From the NCBI RefSeq assembly GCF_014773245.1, contig NZ_JACWMX010000004.1, positions 186,001-250,000 of the forward strand: a stretch of 64,000 nucleotides of DNA, read 5' to 3'. The DNA is from Mucilaginibacter glaciei. GTDB lineage: Bacteria > Bacteroidota > Bacteroidia > Sphingobacteriales > Sphingobacteriaceae. This document shows, one piece after another, positions 45,901-53,125 of this stretch; the stretch's first letter is position 1; the number at the start of each line of letters is the position of its first letter. The notes under the pieces were generated by a model that had not been told where the DNA came from, made no database searches, and worked only from the letters and a program-made list of their open reading frames with translations. Made by a program: the position numbers and the translations under genes.

Positions 45901-45991
45901 TATCCCACGCGCCATTTACAGGAAAGGTTTCCTGCGAATAGCTCAGGTGAAACGTCAACAGGGAAAAACAAAAAAGTAAAAGTTTTTTCAT
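42905..45991 (-). CDS. Fused double amidohydrolase
   Basis: A 1028-residue exported protein with a signal peptide ending near LSYSQ. It contains two amidohydrolase modules. The first (about residues 25-420) has YPGLIDAYTTYGMP at the HxH position and so lacks the metal pair. A beta-rich linker with repeats such as TVKIGGTPGTYDVNIERTG joins it to the second module (about 575-1000), which keeps HSH in GIVDEHSHIAATGG and later His in FITCHSYVQSE and FTHILEGYK, fitting an active metal centre. The substrate may be a peptide-like or cyclic amide compound; unknown. Only this one module of the three in the pair looks catalytically complete. Confidence 0.92.
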   Translation of the reverse strand: MKKLLLFCFSLLTFHLSYSQETFPVNGAWDIRPGAYAFTNATIVTSADASIKNGTLLVKDRVIEAVGADVKVPKGYVVVDLKGKFIYPGLIDAYTTYGMPEAPRQAFAAGGFGGGRASVPVSTKPGAYGWNEAIKPEMNAKTVFHVNASAAEALKKNGFSTVQSLIHDGIARGTSITVSLGDERDNFVMLNDNTAAHYSFSKGTAATNYPSSLMGSIALLRQTYYDASWYKTQKNEYNISLDEFNRTQNLPQIFEVSDPQSILRATKIAKEFGKTYIYKTDGLEYQRIAAVKATGASLIIPLTFPAAFDVEDALDARTISYEQLKGWELAPTNPATLEKAGVKFAITSYGIANARDFWTNIRTAITYGLTEKQALNALTTVPAEMLGVSDKVGTLAKGKMASFLITSDSLFKAENVIYENWVEGRQYVVSKMDVADLRGNYTLTGDGFANTTVKIGGTPGTYDVNIERTGADSTKARGTITRTGDDISIYFNYRAKPAGVIRLAGHISSVSPLTIRGNAILPDGSESAFSAVYASAAPAAQANRPAPKPNITVGQVIYPFTAYGNTEAPKVETVLFKNGTVWTNEKEGILQNADVLIENGKIKAVGKNLSAAGAKVIDATGKHITTGIVDEHSHIAATGGINEGTQSVTSEVRIADVIDAEDINIYRQLAGGVTTSHILHGSANAIGGQTQLIKMRWGKLPEEMKFEGSDGFIKFALGENVKGSNNNIQFGQVLRFPQTRMGVEEVYVDAFTRAKEYKAARAVKGSTTRRDLELDALSEILDSKRFITCHSYVQSEINMLMHVADSMGFKINTFTHILEGYKVADKMKAHNIAGSTFSDWWAYKNEVAEAIPYNGKLMHEVGLVTGFNSDDAEMARRLNQEAGKAVTYGHMSQEEALKLVTLNPAKMLHVDNRIGSLKAGKDADVVLWSANPLSIYAVVEKTYVDGIPYWDLSQSAAKQKAITNETARIVQKMLETKNAGANTQRPGPGRRPRLYECESLEEDNFVIADEYTEMEKVRSAERKAAKIK

Positions 45992-46136
45992 TGAGTTAGT
46001 CAGTTTAAGTTAATTGCTTTAAATATATAAATAATCAATATTATTCACGTTTTAGCCGTGGCAGTTATATAAGTTTGTTACAATAAACAGGGCGAAATAT
46101 TTTTATCATTATATTCGCGGTAAAAAAATTAAGCAC

Positions 46137-46583
46137 ATGAACGCGTATAGCTTTTTTAAGTACTTCCACTCGGGTTTCAGATATTTTGTGATCATTGTTG
46201 TGTTGCTGGCCATCATCAGCGCTTTTGCCGGCTGGTTTGGTAAAAAACAATACACCGAAGCCAACCGCAAAACCAATTTAATAGCCATGATACTGTTCCA
46301 TACACAGCTATTGATAGGCCTGGTGCTTTATTTCCTAAGCCCCTTTGTTGTATTCGCGAAAACGACCATGAAAGACCCGATGGCCCGTTACTGGACGGTT
46401 GAGCACATCACGATGATGATTTTTGCCATTGTTTTAGTAACCATTGGCCATGCAAAATCTAAACGGATTACCCTGCCCGTAGGCAAGCACCGCACCATCG
46501 CGATATTTTATTCACTGGCGTTTTTGGTAGTGGTAGTAGCTATTATACAGAGCCATAGGCCGTTTTTTGGTATTACCCAGTAA
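46137..46583 (+). CDS. Small membrane protein, cytochrome b-like
   Basis: A 148-residue protein with four predicted helices (residues about 8-30, 45-68, 84-104, 122-142). His residues in FKYFHSGFRY, LFHTQLLIGL, VEHITMMIFA and IGHAKSKR sit near helix ends, as in heme b proteins, and similar sequences are often labelled cytochrome B in Bacteroidota. Heme binding is inferred. It lies alone directly upstream of the trp leader, ending 17 bases before its promoter. Confidence 0.85.
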   Translation: MNAYSFFKYFHSGFRYFVIIVVLLAIISAFAGWFGKKQYTEANRKTNLIAMILFHTQLLIGLVLYFLSPFVVFAKTTMKDPMARYWTVEHITMMIFAIVLVTIGHAKSKRITLPVGKHRTIAIFYSLAFLVVVVAIIQSHRPFFGITQ

Positions 46584-46599
46584 AAAAGTCGACAAAAAA

Positions 46600-46629
46600 T
46601 TTGTTAATTCAATTTTCTTTATAAATTTG
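46600..46629 (+). promoter_or_regulatory. Promoter of the trp leader (TTTG-N18-TAAATTTG)
   Basis: An exact TTTG and exact TAAATTTG are 18 bases apart. The -7 element ends 10 bases before the ATG of the leader peptide, so transcription should begin only a few bases before that codon. Confidence 0.7.
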
Positions 46630-46639
46630 TCGCCACGAT

Positions 46640-46708
46640 ATGAAAAAAACTACTCTTAATACCAATTGGTGGCACTATGCAAAACATAGCAGCCGGAATA
46701 GTTTTTGA
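46640..46708 (+). CDS. trpL: trp operon leader peptide
   Basis: A 22-residue frame with two consecutive Trp codons at residues 10-11 in TNWWHY, then a stop. It lies between a strong promoter and a terminator that precedes trpE. This is the classical layout of ribosome-mediated attenuation: when Trp-tRNA is scarce the ribosome stalls at TGGTGG and the terminator cannot form. The palindrome ACCAATTGGT covers the Trp codons, and TTGGT here can pair with ACCAA at 46726-46730, a candidate antiterminator. The exact competing fold is inferred. Confidence 0.8.
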   Translation: MKKTTLNTNWWHYAKHSSRNSF

Positions 46709-46743
46709 TATAAAGTACACTAACCAAATATAAACCTATTTTG

Positions 46744-46778
46744 AAACCGGCGAACGCTCAATTCGCCGGTTTTTTTTG
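46744..46778 (+). terminator. Attenuator terminator before trpE
   Basis: Arms AAACCGGCGAA and TTCGCCGGTTT form an 11-bp stem with a seven-base loop, followed by a run of T. It ends about 20 bases before the trpE ATG. Confidence 0.88.
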
Positions 46779-46798
46779 TTTAATGCCCTGATAGAAAA

Positions 46799-48208
46799 AT
46801 GAATACCTTTAAAATAACTACCACCCAAAAGAAGCTTTTAGCCGATACCACTACGCCGGTAGCCATATACCTGCGCCTGCGCGACGTGTTCCCTAATTCG
46901 CTGCTGCTGGAAAGCTCCGACTACCATAGCCGGGAGAATAGCCTGAGCTATATTTGCTGCTCGCCGTTGAGTGGCTTTATACTGGATGACGACCAGCTGA
47001 CCATGAAATTCCCGGATGGCACTTCGGAAGTTAAAGCCCCCGGCACCTTTGAACTGACGGATGAGATCACTAACTTTTTGGGCCGTTTTGAAGCTGATGA
47101 AAATGCCGGCAAGATCATATCGAACGGGTTATTTGGTTATTTTACCCATGAGGCGGTTGAGCATTTCGAGACCATTAAACTTAAAAAATCTGATGATACC
47201 ACCCGTAAGATCCCGGTGATGCAGTATCACATTTACAAATACATCATTGCCGTAGATCATTTTAAGAACGAGCTGTATATTTTTCATAACCAGGTAGCCG
47301 GCCAGCCCGAAACGAACGGACTGGAAAAAATAGCGGACCTGATCAAGAACAAAAACTTCCCGGAGTATAACTTTAAGAGCAGCGAGACCGAAAAATCAAA
47401 CCTGACCAACGAAGAGTTCATTGCCATAGTGGAGAAAATGAAGCAGCATATTTACCGCGGCGACGTTTTCCAGATAGTGCCCTCAAGGGCATTCTCGCGC
47501 AGCTTTTTGGGCGATGAATTTAACGTATACCGGGCATTGCGATCTATCAACCCATCGCCTTACCTGTTTTATTTTGATTTTGGCGATTTCCGGATCTTCG
47601 GCTCATCGCCAGAGGCACAGATCACCGTTAAAAATAACATCGCGGGTATTTACCCCATCGCGGGCACCTTTAAACGCAGCGGCGATGATGAAAAGGATGC
47701 CGAACTGGCCCGCCAGTTGGAGGCCGACCCAAAAGAAAGTGCCGAGCACGTGATGTTGGTTGACCTGGCCCGCAACGACTTGAGCCGCCATTGCGAGCAA
47801 GTAAGCGTAAAGGCATTTAAGGAAGTGCAATATTACTCTCATCTCATCCACTTGGTATCGCACGTCAGCGGTAAATTAAAAGAGGGTACCTCCTCATTTA
47901 AGATCGTAGCAGATACTTTCCCGGCTGGTACCTTGAGTGGTGCACCTAAATATCGCGCAATGGAAATTATTGACGAGAACGAGAAAAGCAAGCGCAGCTT
48001 TTACAGCGGTGCCATCGGTTTTTTTGGCTTTAACGGCGATTTTAATCATGCCATTATGATCCGCTCATTTTTGAGTAAGAATAATACGTTGCACTACCAG
48101 GCAGGGGCAGGCATCGTAGCTGGCTCGGTGGCCGAGAGCGAGTTAAAAGAAGTAGATAATAAAATTGCCGCTTTACGCAAAGCGATAGAGCTGGCGGAGA
48201 CGCTTTAG
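46799..48208 (+). CDS. trpE: Anthranilate synthase component I
   Basis: A 469-residue enzyme making anthranilate from chorismate with glutamine-derived ammonia from TrpG. The N-terminal half has LLLESSDYHS, the LLES motif that binds tryptophan for feedback inhibition, which separates TrpE from PabB. The chorismate-binding half has YRGDVFQIVPSRAF, FGSSPEAQITV, PIAGTFKRSGDDEKD and DTFPAGTLSGAPKYRAMEII. It follows the leader-attenuator, so both enzyme activity and transcription respond to tryptophan. Confidence 0.97.
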   Translation: MNTFKITTTQKKLLADTTTPVAIYLRLRDVFPNSLLLESSDYHSRENSLSYICCSPLSGFILDDDQLTMKFPDGTSEVKAPGTFELTDEITNFLGRFEADENAGKIISNGLFGYFTHEAVEHFETIKLKKSDDTTRKIPVMQYHIYKYIIAVDHFKNELYIFHNQVAGQPETNGLEKIADLIKNKNFPEYNFKSSETEKSNLTNEEFIAIVEKMKQHIYRGDVFQIVPSRAFSRSFLGDEFNVYRALRSINPSPYLFYFDFGDFRIFGSSPEAQITVKNNIAGIYPIAGTFKRSGDDEKDAELARQLEADPKESAEHVMLVDLARNDLSRHCEQVSVKAFKEVQYYSHLIHLVSHVSGKLKEGTSSFKIVADTFPAGTLSGAPKYRAMEIIDENEKSKRSFYSGAIGFFGFNGDFNHAIMIRSFLSKNNTLHYQAGAGIVAGSVAESELKEVDNKIAALRKAIELAETL

Positions 48209-48213
48209 GTAGA

Positions 48214-48280
48214 GATTAGCGATTACTTAATAAATGAGATTAGGGTAATCCTTAGATCCCATAAATCAAGGTTCAGATAA
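48214..48280 (+). repeat. GATTAGCG...GTTCAG dispersed repeat, copy B
   Basis: Shares GATTAGCG, AATCCTTA-ATCC, AATCAAGGTTCAG and TAA with 29971-30026. It fills the space between trpE and trpG without a stop hairpin. Confidence 0.65.
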
Positions 48281-48850
48281 ATGAAAAAGATATTAATCAT
48301 AGATAATTACGACTCGTTCACTTATAACTTGGTGCATTTAGTAAACGAAATTGGTTTGCAGTGCGAGGTATGGCGTAACGATAAATTCGATATTGCCGAT
48401 GTGGATGCGTTCAGCCACATTATCCTTTCGCCGGGGCCGGGCATCCCGAGCGAAGCAGGATTACTGCTGGAGGTGATCGAAAAATATGCACCGACAAAAA
48501 GCATGTTTGGCGTATGCTTAGGCCAGCAGGCCATTGCTGAAGTGTTTGGTGGTAAATTATATAACCTGCCACAGCCCATGCACGGCATCGCTACGCCGAT
48601 AAAAGTAACAGATGCCGGCGAGCAACTTTTCATCGGCCTGCCCGAAACGTTTAAGGTGGGCCGCTACCACTCGTGGGTGGTTGAAAAGGACTTACCCGAA
48701 GTTTTGGAAATTACGGCGATTGATGAGCAGGATGGCTCGGTTATGGCTTTAAGGCATAAAACATACGACGTACGCGGCGTGCAATTTCACCCGGAATCGG
48801 TACTGACCGAGTACGGGAAGGAAATGATGCAAAACTGGTTAAAGGATTAA
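48281..48850 (+). CDS. trpG: Anthranilate/aminodeoxychorismate synthase component II (glutamine amidotransferase)
   Basis: A 189-residue class I glutamine amidotransferase. It opens ILIIDNYDSFTYNLVHL, has the oxyanion motif LSPGPGIPSEAG, the nucleophile Cys in FGVCLGQQAIAEVFGG, and His/Glu in VQFHPESVLTEYG. It supplies ammonia to TrpE and, since Bacteroidota often keep a single copy, possibly to PabB too. Between it and trpC there is no trpD, only a palindromic element. Confidence 0.96.
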   Translation: MKKILIIDNYDSFTYNLVHLVNEIGLQCEVWRNDKFDIADVDAFSHIILSPGPGIPSEAGLLLEVIEKYAPTKSMFGVCLGQQAIAEVFGGKLYNLPQPMHGIATPIKVTDAGEQLFIGLPETFKVGRYHSWVVEKDLPEVLEITAIDEQDGSVMALRHKTYDVRGVQFHPESVLTEYGKEMMQNWLKD

Positions 48851-48867
48851 GATAAATTTTGTTCACC

Positions 48868-48901
48868 GATGTTCACGTGAACAACATGAACATCGTGAAC
48901 A
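48868..48901. repeat. 34-base palindromic element, copy B
   Basis: Differs at one base from 28617-28650. With flanking GTTCACC at 48861 it can form a 14-bp hairpin (GTTCAC-GATGTTCA against TGAACATCGTGAAC, one bulge). It sits exactly where trpD is found in many trp operons. Confidence 0.8.
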
Positions 48902-48961
48902 AAACCATCTGTTTAATTTACAGGTACTTACAAAATTGGGTTATTTTAAATTTGAACTACC

Positions 48962-49747
48962 ATGAACATACTCGATAAAATAGTTGCTCATAAAAAAATT
49001 GAAGTTGAACGCGATAAGGTACGAACAACGTACAGTCAGCTGGAAGAATCGGAATATTTCCACAGGGAAACATATTCTTTTAAAGATTTCCTGTTAGCGC
49101 CTGAACGTACCGGTATTATTGCCGAGTTTAAACGGAAGTCGCCCTCAAAGGGGATCATTAACGATGATGCGCTGGTGAAGGACGTGACCAAAGATTACGC
49201 AGCCGCTGGTGCTTCGGCATGTTCGGTATTGACAGATTACGGCTTTTTTATGGGCCGCAAAATGGACGTAACCAGGGCAAGGCGTGCGGTAAACATCCCG
49301 GTGCTGCGTAAAGATTTTATGATAGATGAGTACCAGGTGATAGAAGCCAAATCATTAGGTGCGGATATCATCCTGCTGATCGCCGCAATCCTAACCCCTT
49401 CCGAGATCAAAAACCTGGCAGCACTGGCTAAAAGCCTCGAGCTGAATGTACTATTAGAGGTCCACAACCTGGAAGAGCTGGAACGCAGCATCGACCCTAA
49501 CCTGGATGCTATCGGCGTAAATAACCGCAACCTGGCCGATTTTACGGTAACGGTAGAGAACTCCTTTAAGTTGGCAGCGCATATTCCCTCAGAATTTTTA
49601 AAAATCTCTGAAAGTGCCATCAGTGATACCGAAACCATTAAGCAATTGAAACAAGCAGGCTTCAACGGATTTTTAATTGGCGAAAATTTTATGAAGCAGC
49701 GAGACCCCGGTGCCGCGATGAAGGAATTTGTTAAAGGGTTAAAATAA
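48962..49747 (+). CDS. trpC: Indole-3-glycerol phosphate synthase
   Basis: A 261-residue TIM-barrel enzyme that closes the indole ring in tryptophan synthesis. It starts MNILDKIVAHKKIEVE, has FKRKSPSKGIIND with the catalytic Lys, VLTDYGFFMGRKMD, PVLRKDFMIDEYQV, ALGVNNRNL-type segment (AIGVNNRNLADF), SESAISD and NGFLIGENFM. It is the last trp gene here: trpF, trpB and trpA do not follow, which marks a split or rearranged operon. Confidence 0.97.
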   Translation: MNILDKIVAHKKIEVERDKVRTTYSQLEESEYFHRETYSFKDFLLAPERTGIIAEFKRKSPSKGIINDDALVKDVTKDYAAAGASACSVLTDYGFFMGRKMDVTRARRAVNIPVLRKDFMIDEYQVIEAKSLGADIILLIAAILTPSEIKNLAALAKSLELNVLLEVHNLEELERSIDPNLDAIGVNNRNLADFTVTVENSFKLAAHIPSEFLKISESAISDTETIKQLKQAGFNGFLIGENFMKQRDPGAAMKEFVKGLK

Positions 49748-49795
49748 TTATTGCTAATATTTTTAGTTTTGTTATAAATCAATATCTTAGCCGCA

Positions 49796-51208
49796 ATGTC
49801 GGCCGGGATCACTTTAAATACAGAACAAAAGGCAGCCTTCAAGGCTATCGAGAAGTTTTTGGAGCATCCGTCTGCCAACGTTTTCGTGCTAAAGGGGTAT
49901 GCCGGTACCGGTAAAACCTTCCTGATGCAGCGGCTGGCCAAAATGCTTACCGATACCGAACAGGAGTTTTGTATGCTGGCATCTACAGGTCGCGCGGCTA
50001 CCGTTTTAAAAGGTAAAACCGGTTTCGAAACCAAGACCGTACACGGCGAACTGTATAATTTTAGCAAGGTAGACGGGATGGATCACCTAACGCCCGGTAA
50101 CTACGCGTCTGCTGATGCAAACCAGATGAGTTTAGAATTCCTGGTGCGTTCGGCAGATGAGGATAAACGGGTTTATATTGTTGATGAATCGTCCATGCTC
50201 TCCAGCGAAGCGTCGGCTGATGCCTCGTTTACCAATTTTGGATCAGGTAACCTGCTTGATGATTTTTTTACCGTTGCCGGGAACAACAAGATCATTTTTG
50301 TGGGCGACCCATGCCAGCTCCCCCCGGTGGGCCAAAATATCAGTCCGGCTTTAGATACTAACTGGCTTGCGGGGCAAAACCGGGTAGCCGTATCGTTCAC
50401 CTTACAAAAAATTGAGCGGGTAACCGCCGGCAACGATATTTTAAGATTGGCGGCTGCAATCCGGCAATTGAGCGAACAAACCACCTGGGAGCGTTTCCCC
50501 AAATTGCCTGCGGCCGGCCTGAACAATGTTAAATTGCAGCCCTCGCGTGATGCTCTTTTTGAGGCTTATGTTAAAGCCTACAAAGCATCGGGCCCTAATG
50601 AAACATTGGCCATTGCCCGCAGTAACCGCGCTGTGCAGGAAATAAACAGAGCTATGCGCCGTGAGCTTTTTGGCGATGAGCACATGCCGCTGCAAATTGG
50701 CGAGGTGCTTTTAGTAACACAAAACAATTACACGGTGCCGCTATCTAACGGCGATTTTGTAGAGGTACGCGAACTGGGTTCTATCACCAACAAAGCGGGG
50801 ATGCGGTTTCAGAAGGTAAAAGTACGGCTGATAGCTACAGAGATTGAATTTACGCTGATGCTGTCTTTAGATGCCGTAAACCATATCAAAGGAAATTTGA
50901 CCGAAGACCAAACCCGCGAGCTGATGGTTGATTTTAGTTACCGTATGAGCGATAAGAAAATAACTTTGAACTCGGGCGAATATCATTCGGCCATGCGCAA
51001 GGATGAGTATTTGGGTTGTTTAAAGGCTACTTATGGGTACGCCGTTACCTGCCATAAAGCCCAGGGCGGCGAGTGGGATAACGTGTTTTTGTTTTTGGAA
51101 AAAAGCATGTACGGCATGGACAAGCTGGAGCTATGTAAATGGTGGTACACCTCGATCACCCGTGCCCGTGTACAATTGAACCTGGAGAATAACTGGTGGA
51201 TAAAATAG
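49796..51208 (+). CDS. RecD-like/Dda-like superfamily 1B DNA helicase
   Basis: A 470-residue 5'-3' helicase-like ATPase. It begins with the Q-motif-like TLNTEQKAAFKAIEKFL; Walker A is KGYAGTGKTFLMQRL, Walker B VYIVDESSMLS, motif III FVGDPCQLPPVGQ and the C-terminal motifs GYAVTCHKAQGGEWDNVFLF and WWYTSITRARVQ. The size matches short standalone SF1B helicases (AAA_30/UvrD_C_2 domains) rather than the RecD subunit of RecBCD. Its cellular role is unknown. It begins 48 bases after trpC but is unlikely to be functionally linked. Confidence 0.93.
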   Translation: MSAGITLNTEQKAAFKAIEKFLEHPSANVFVLKGYAGTGKTFLMQRLAKMLTDTEQEFCMLASTGRAATVLKGKTGFETKTVHGELYNFSKVDGMDHLTPGNYASADANQMSLEFLVRSADEDKRVYIVDESSMLSSEASADASFTNFGSGNLLDDFFTVAGNNKIIFVGDPCQLPPVGQNISPALDTNWLAGQNRVAVSFTLQKIERVTAGNDILRLAAAIRQLSEQTTWERFPKLPAAGLNNVKLQPSRDALFEAYVKAYKASGPNETLAIARSNRAVQEINRAMRRELFGDEHMPLQIGEVLLVTQNNYTVPLSNGDFVEVRELGSITNKAGMRFQKVKVRLIATEIEFTLMLSLDAVNHIKGNLTEDQTRELMVDFSYRMSDKKITLNSGEYHSAMRKDEYLGCLKATYGYAVTCHKAQGGEWDNVFLFLEKSMYGMDKLELCKWWYTSITRARVQLNLENNWWIK

Positions 51209-51217
51209 CAGTGACGA

Positions 51218-51499
51218 TTAACGTACGTTTTCTTTTTGGTGATGAACTGATAAGATTTGAATCAACCCATCATTTATTAAGTAGTAAATATAAAAGCTAT
51301 TCCAAATTAACAAATATGTGTTTTCGTGATCCGTTTGAATACCAATAAAGGGGAATTTTTGAATGACTCTGAATTGCTTAAAAAGCGATAAAAGGAATTT
51401 GCGTGAATATTTGTTGGATTGGTTTCTTGTGTTATTAAAATCAACAATTTTATCAATTGTAATGTATGCCGCGCGAGAGACTATTAATCTGTAAGCCAT
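51218..51499 (-). CDS. RelE/ParE-family toxin, module 2
   Basis: A 93-residue toxin-like protein: AYRLIVSRAAYITIDKIVDF, then a helical segment with NKYSRKFLLSLFKQFRVIQKFPFIGIQ and the C-terminal strands TYLLIWNSFYIYYLINDGLIQILSVHHQKENVR. HH-QKENVR near the end resembles the RelE/ParE C-terminus (hxRQNP). It overlaps the antitoxin gene upstream by 16 bases. Base composition is lower in GC than neighbours, as in many mobile toxin-antitoxin pairs. Confidence 0.8.
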   Translation of the reverse strand: MAYRLIVSRAAYITIDKIVDFNNTRNQSNKYSRKFLLSLFKQFRVIQKFPFIGIQTDHENTYLLIWNSFYIYYLINDGLIQILSVHHQKENVR

Positions 51500-51711
51500 C
51501 TCTCGTATCGCTTTTCAAAGTCGTCGATGGTTAAAAAATCTCCGTTTTTAATGTCTTGCATCCCTTGGTTAATATCAGTAAGATGGTTTTCAGGTATTTG
51601 GAAAATCTGGTCTTTGTTATCCATCATGGCGTTTACAAGTTCTAAAAAATTGGTATCATCTAATTCATCCACTTTTTTGTGGATCGATTTTTTTAGCTCT
51701 ACTAATGTCAT
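51484..51711 (-). CDS. Antitoxin-like protein, module 2
   Basis: A 75-residue acidic protein: VELKKSIHKKVDELDDTNFLELVNAMMDN at the N-terminus and a C-terminal helix ending DFLTIDDFEKRYERWL. This is typical of the antitoxin partners of ParE/RelE toxins in Bacteroidota, with a dimerisation helix followed by a toxin-binding tail. It is the first gene of the pair. Function is inferred from the overlap with the toxin. Confidence 0.78.
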   Translation of the reverse strand: MTLVELKKSIHKKVDELDDTNFLELVNAMMDNKDQIFQIPENHLTDINQGMQDIKNGDFLTIDDFEKRYERWLTD

Positions 51712-51817
51712 AACGTAAAGTTAAGTAAAATATATTTGAACAAACACACTTTTGAACGGGTTATAACGCGGCATACTTTATGCTTACATTTGCATATTAA
51801 TAGTTAATCATTTTTAA

Positions 51818-53002
51818 ATGAAGCCAAAGTTTTTTGATACTGCTGTGAAGCAGGAGCGTGTTGTGCTGGTGGGGGTAATTACTCCCAACGAAACCGAAGA
51901 GCGAGAAAAGGAATATTTAGAGGAGTTGAAATTTTTGGTTGCTACCGCAGGTGGCGATACGGTGAAGAACTTTACCCAAAAATTGCAGCGGCCGGAACGA
52001 TCGACATTTGTAGGTACCGGTAAACTGGAAGAGATAAAAGAATTTGTTACTGCGGAAGAAATAGACATTGTTGTTTTTGACGATGAACTGTCGCCGTCGC
52101 AGCTACGTAATATTGAGCGTGAGTTAGGGGTTAAGATATTGGACAGGAGTAACCTGATCCTTGATATTTTTGCCAGCCGGGCGCAAACCGCGCAAGCAAA
52201 AACGCAGGTGGAGCTGGCACAATTGCAGTACCTGCTGCCCCGCCTTACCCGTTTGTGGACTCACTTGGAGCGCCAAAAGGGTGGTATTGGTATGCGTGGC
52301 CCCGGTGAAAGCCAGATAGAGACCGACAGGCGTTTGATCCTGAATAAGATATCCTTACTTAAGGAACGTTTAAAACTGATTGACCGCCAGAATGAAACGC
52401 AGCGCAAGAACCGCCAGCAACTCATTCGTGTGGCTTTAGTAGGTTATACCAACGTGGGTAAATCTACCATCATGAATATGCTTTCCAAATCTGAGGTATT
52501 TGCCGAGAATAAGCTATTTGCCACGTTAGATACTACCGTGAGGAAGATGGTGATTGAGAATGTGCCCTTCCTGCTGTCAGATACGGTTGGCTTTATCCGC
52601 AAGTTGCCTCACCATTTGGTAGAGTGCTTTAAATCGACCCTGGATGAAGTACGTGAGGCGGACATACTGATCCATGTGGTAGATATTTCGCACCAAAACT
52701 TTGAAGATCAGATCCGTACGGTGAATGAAACATTAAAGGAACTTGGTGCTATCGACAAAACCATTATTACCGTATTTAATAAGATAGATGCCTTTGTGCC
52801 TGAGCAGCACCATGTGGATGTAACGGAAGAGCCGCTAACGCTCGACGATTTCAGGCACAGCTGGATGGCCAAAAACAACAGCCCGGCCATATTCATATCG
52901 GCCACACAAAAAGAAAACGTTGACGAATTCAGGGACCTTTTGTATGAGTACGTTAAGAAAGTTCATACAGAAAGGTACCCGTATGATAATTTGCTGTATT
53001 AA
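51818..53002 (+). CDS. hflX: GTPase HflX
   Basis: A 394-residue ribosome-binding GTPase. The N-terminal HflX domain has KLEEIKEFV, VVFDDELSPSQLRNIE and ILDRSNLILDIFASRAQTAQA, then the Gly-rich linker KGGIGMRGPGESQIETDRR. The G domain shows GYTNVGKST, DTVGFIRKLPHHLVE and FNKIDAF. In other bacteria it splits stalled or stressed 70S ribosomes. A REP-like palindrome follows the gene. Confidence 0.97.
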   Translation: MKPKFFDTAVKQERVVLVGVITPNETEEREKEYLEELKFLVATAGGDTVKNFTQKLQRPERSTFVGTGKLEEIKEFVTAEEIDIVVFDDELSPSQLRNIERELGVKILDRSNLILDIFASRAQTAQAKTQVELAQLQYLLPRLTRLWTHLERQKGGIGMRGPGESQIETDRRLILNKISLLKERLKLIDRQNETQRKNRQQLIRVALVGYTNVGKSTIMNMLSKSEVFAENKLFATLDTTVRKMVIENVPFLLSDTVGFIRKLPHHLVECFKSTLDEVREADILIHVVDISHQNFEDQIRTVNETLKELGAIDKTIITVFNKIDAFVPEQHHVDVTEEPLTLDDFRHSWMAKNNSPAIFISATQKENVDEFRDLLYEYVKKVHTERYPYDNLLY

Positions 53003-53024
53003 GAGCGTTTAATAAATGTGTCAT

Positions 53025-53110
53025 GTCATTGCGAGCGATAGCGCGGCAATCTCAGAGGACAAGCGGATATGCTGAGATTGCCGCGTCACTACGCTCCTTA
53101 CAGCAATGAC
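53025..53110. repeat. REP-like palindromic element, TCATTGCGAG type
   Basis: The left arm (GTCATTGCGAGCGATAGCGC, then GGCAATCTCAG) and right arm (CTGAGATTGCCGCG to CAATGAC) form a long imperfect hairpin around a 17-base loop. This class of mobile palindrome is scattered in many bacterial genomes. A single-arm copy lies at 33469-33495. Confidence 0.85.
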
Positions 53111-53125
53111 AAGAACTTTATTGAT

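Noticed and set aside
49237..50067. Minus-strand frame of 276 residues opposite trpC and the RecD-like helicase
   Set aside because: Spans two real genes on the opposite strand; Ser/Leu-rich translation typical of antisense frames.
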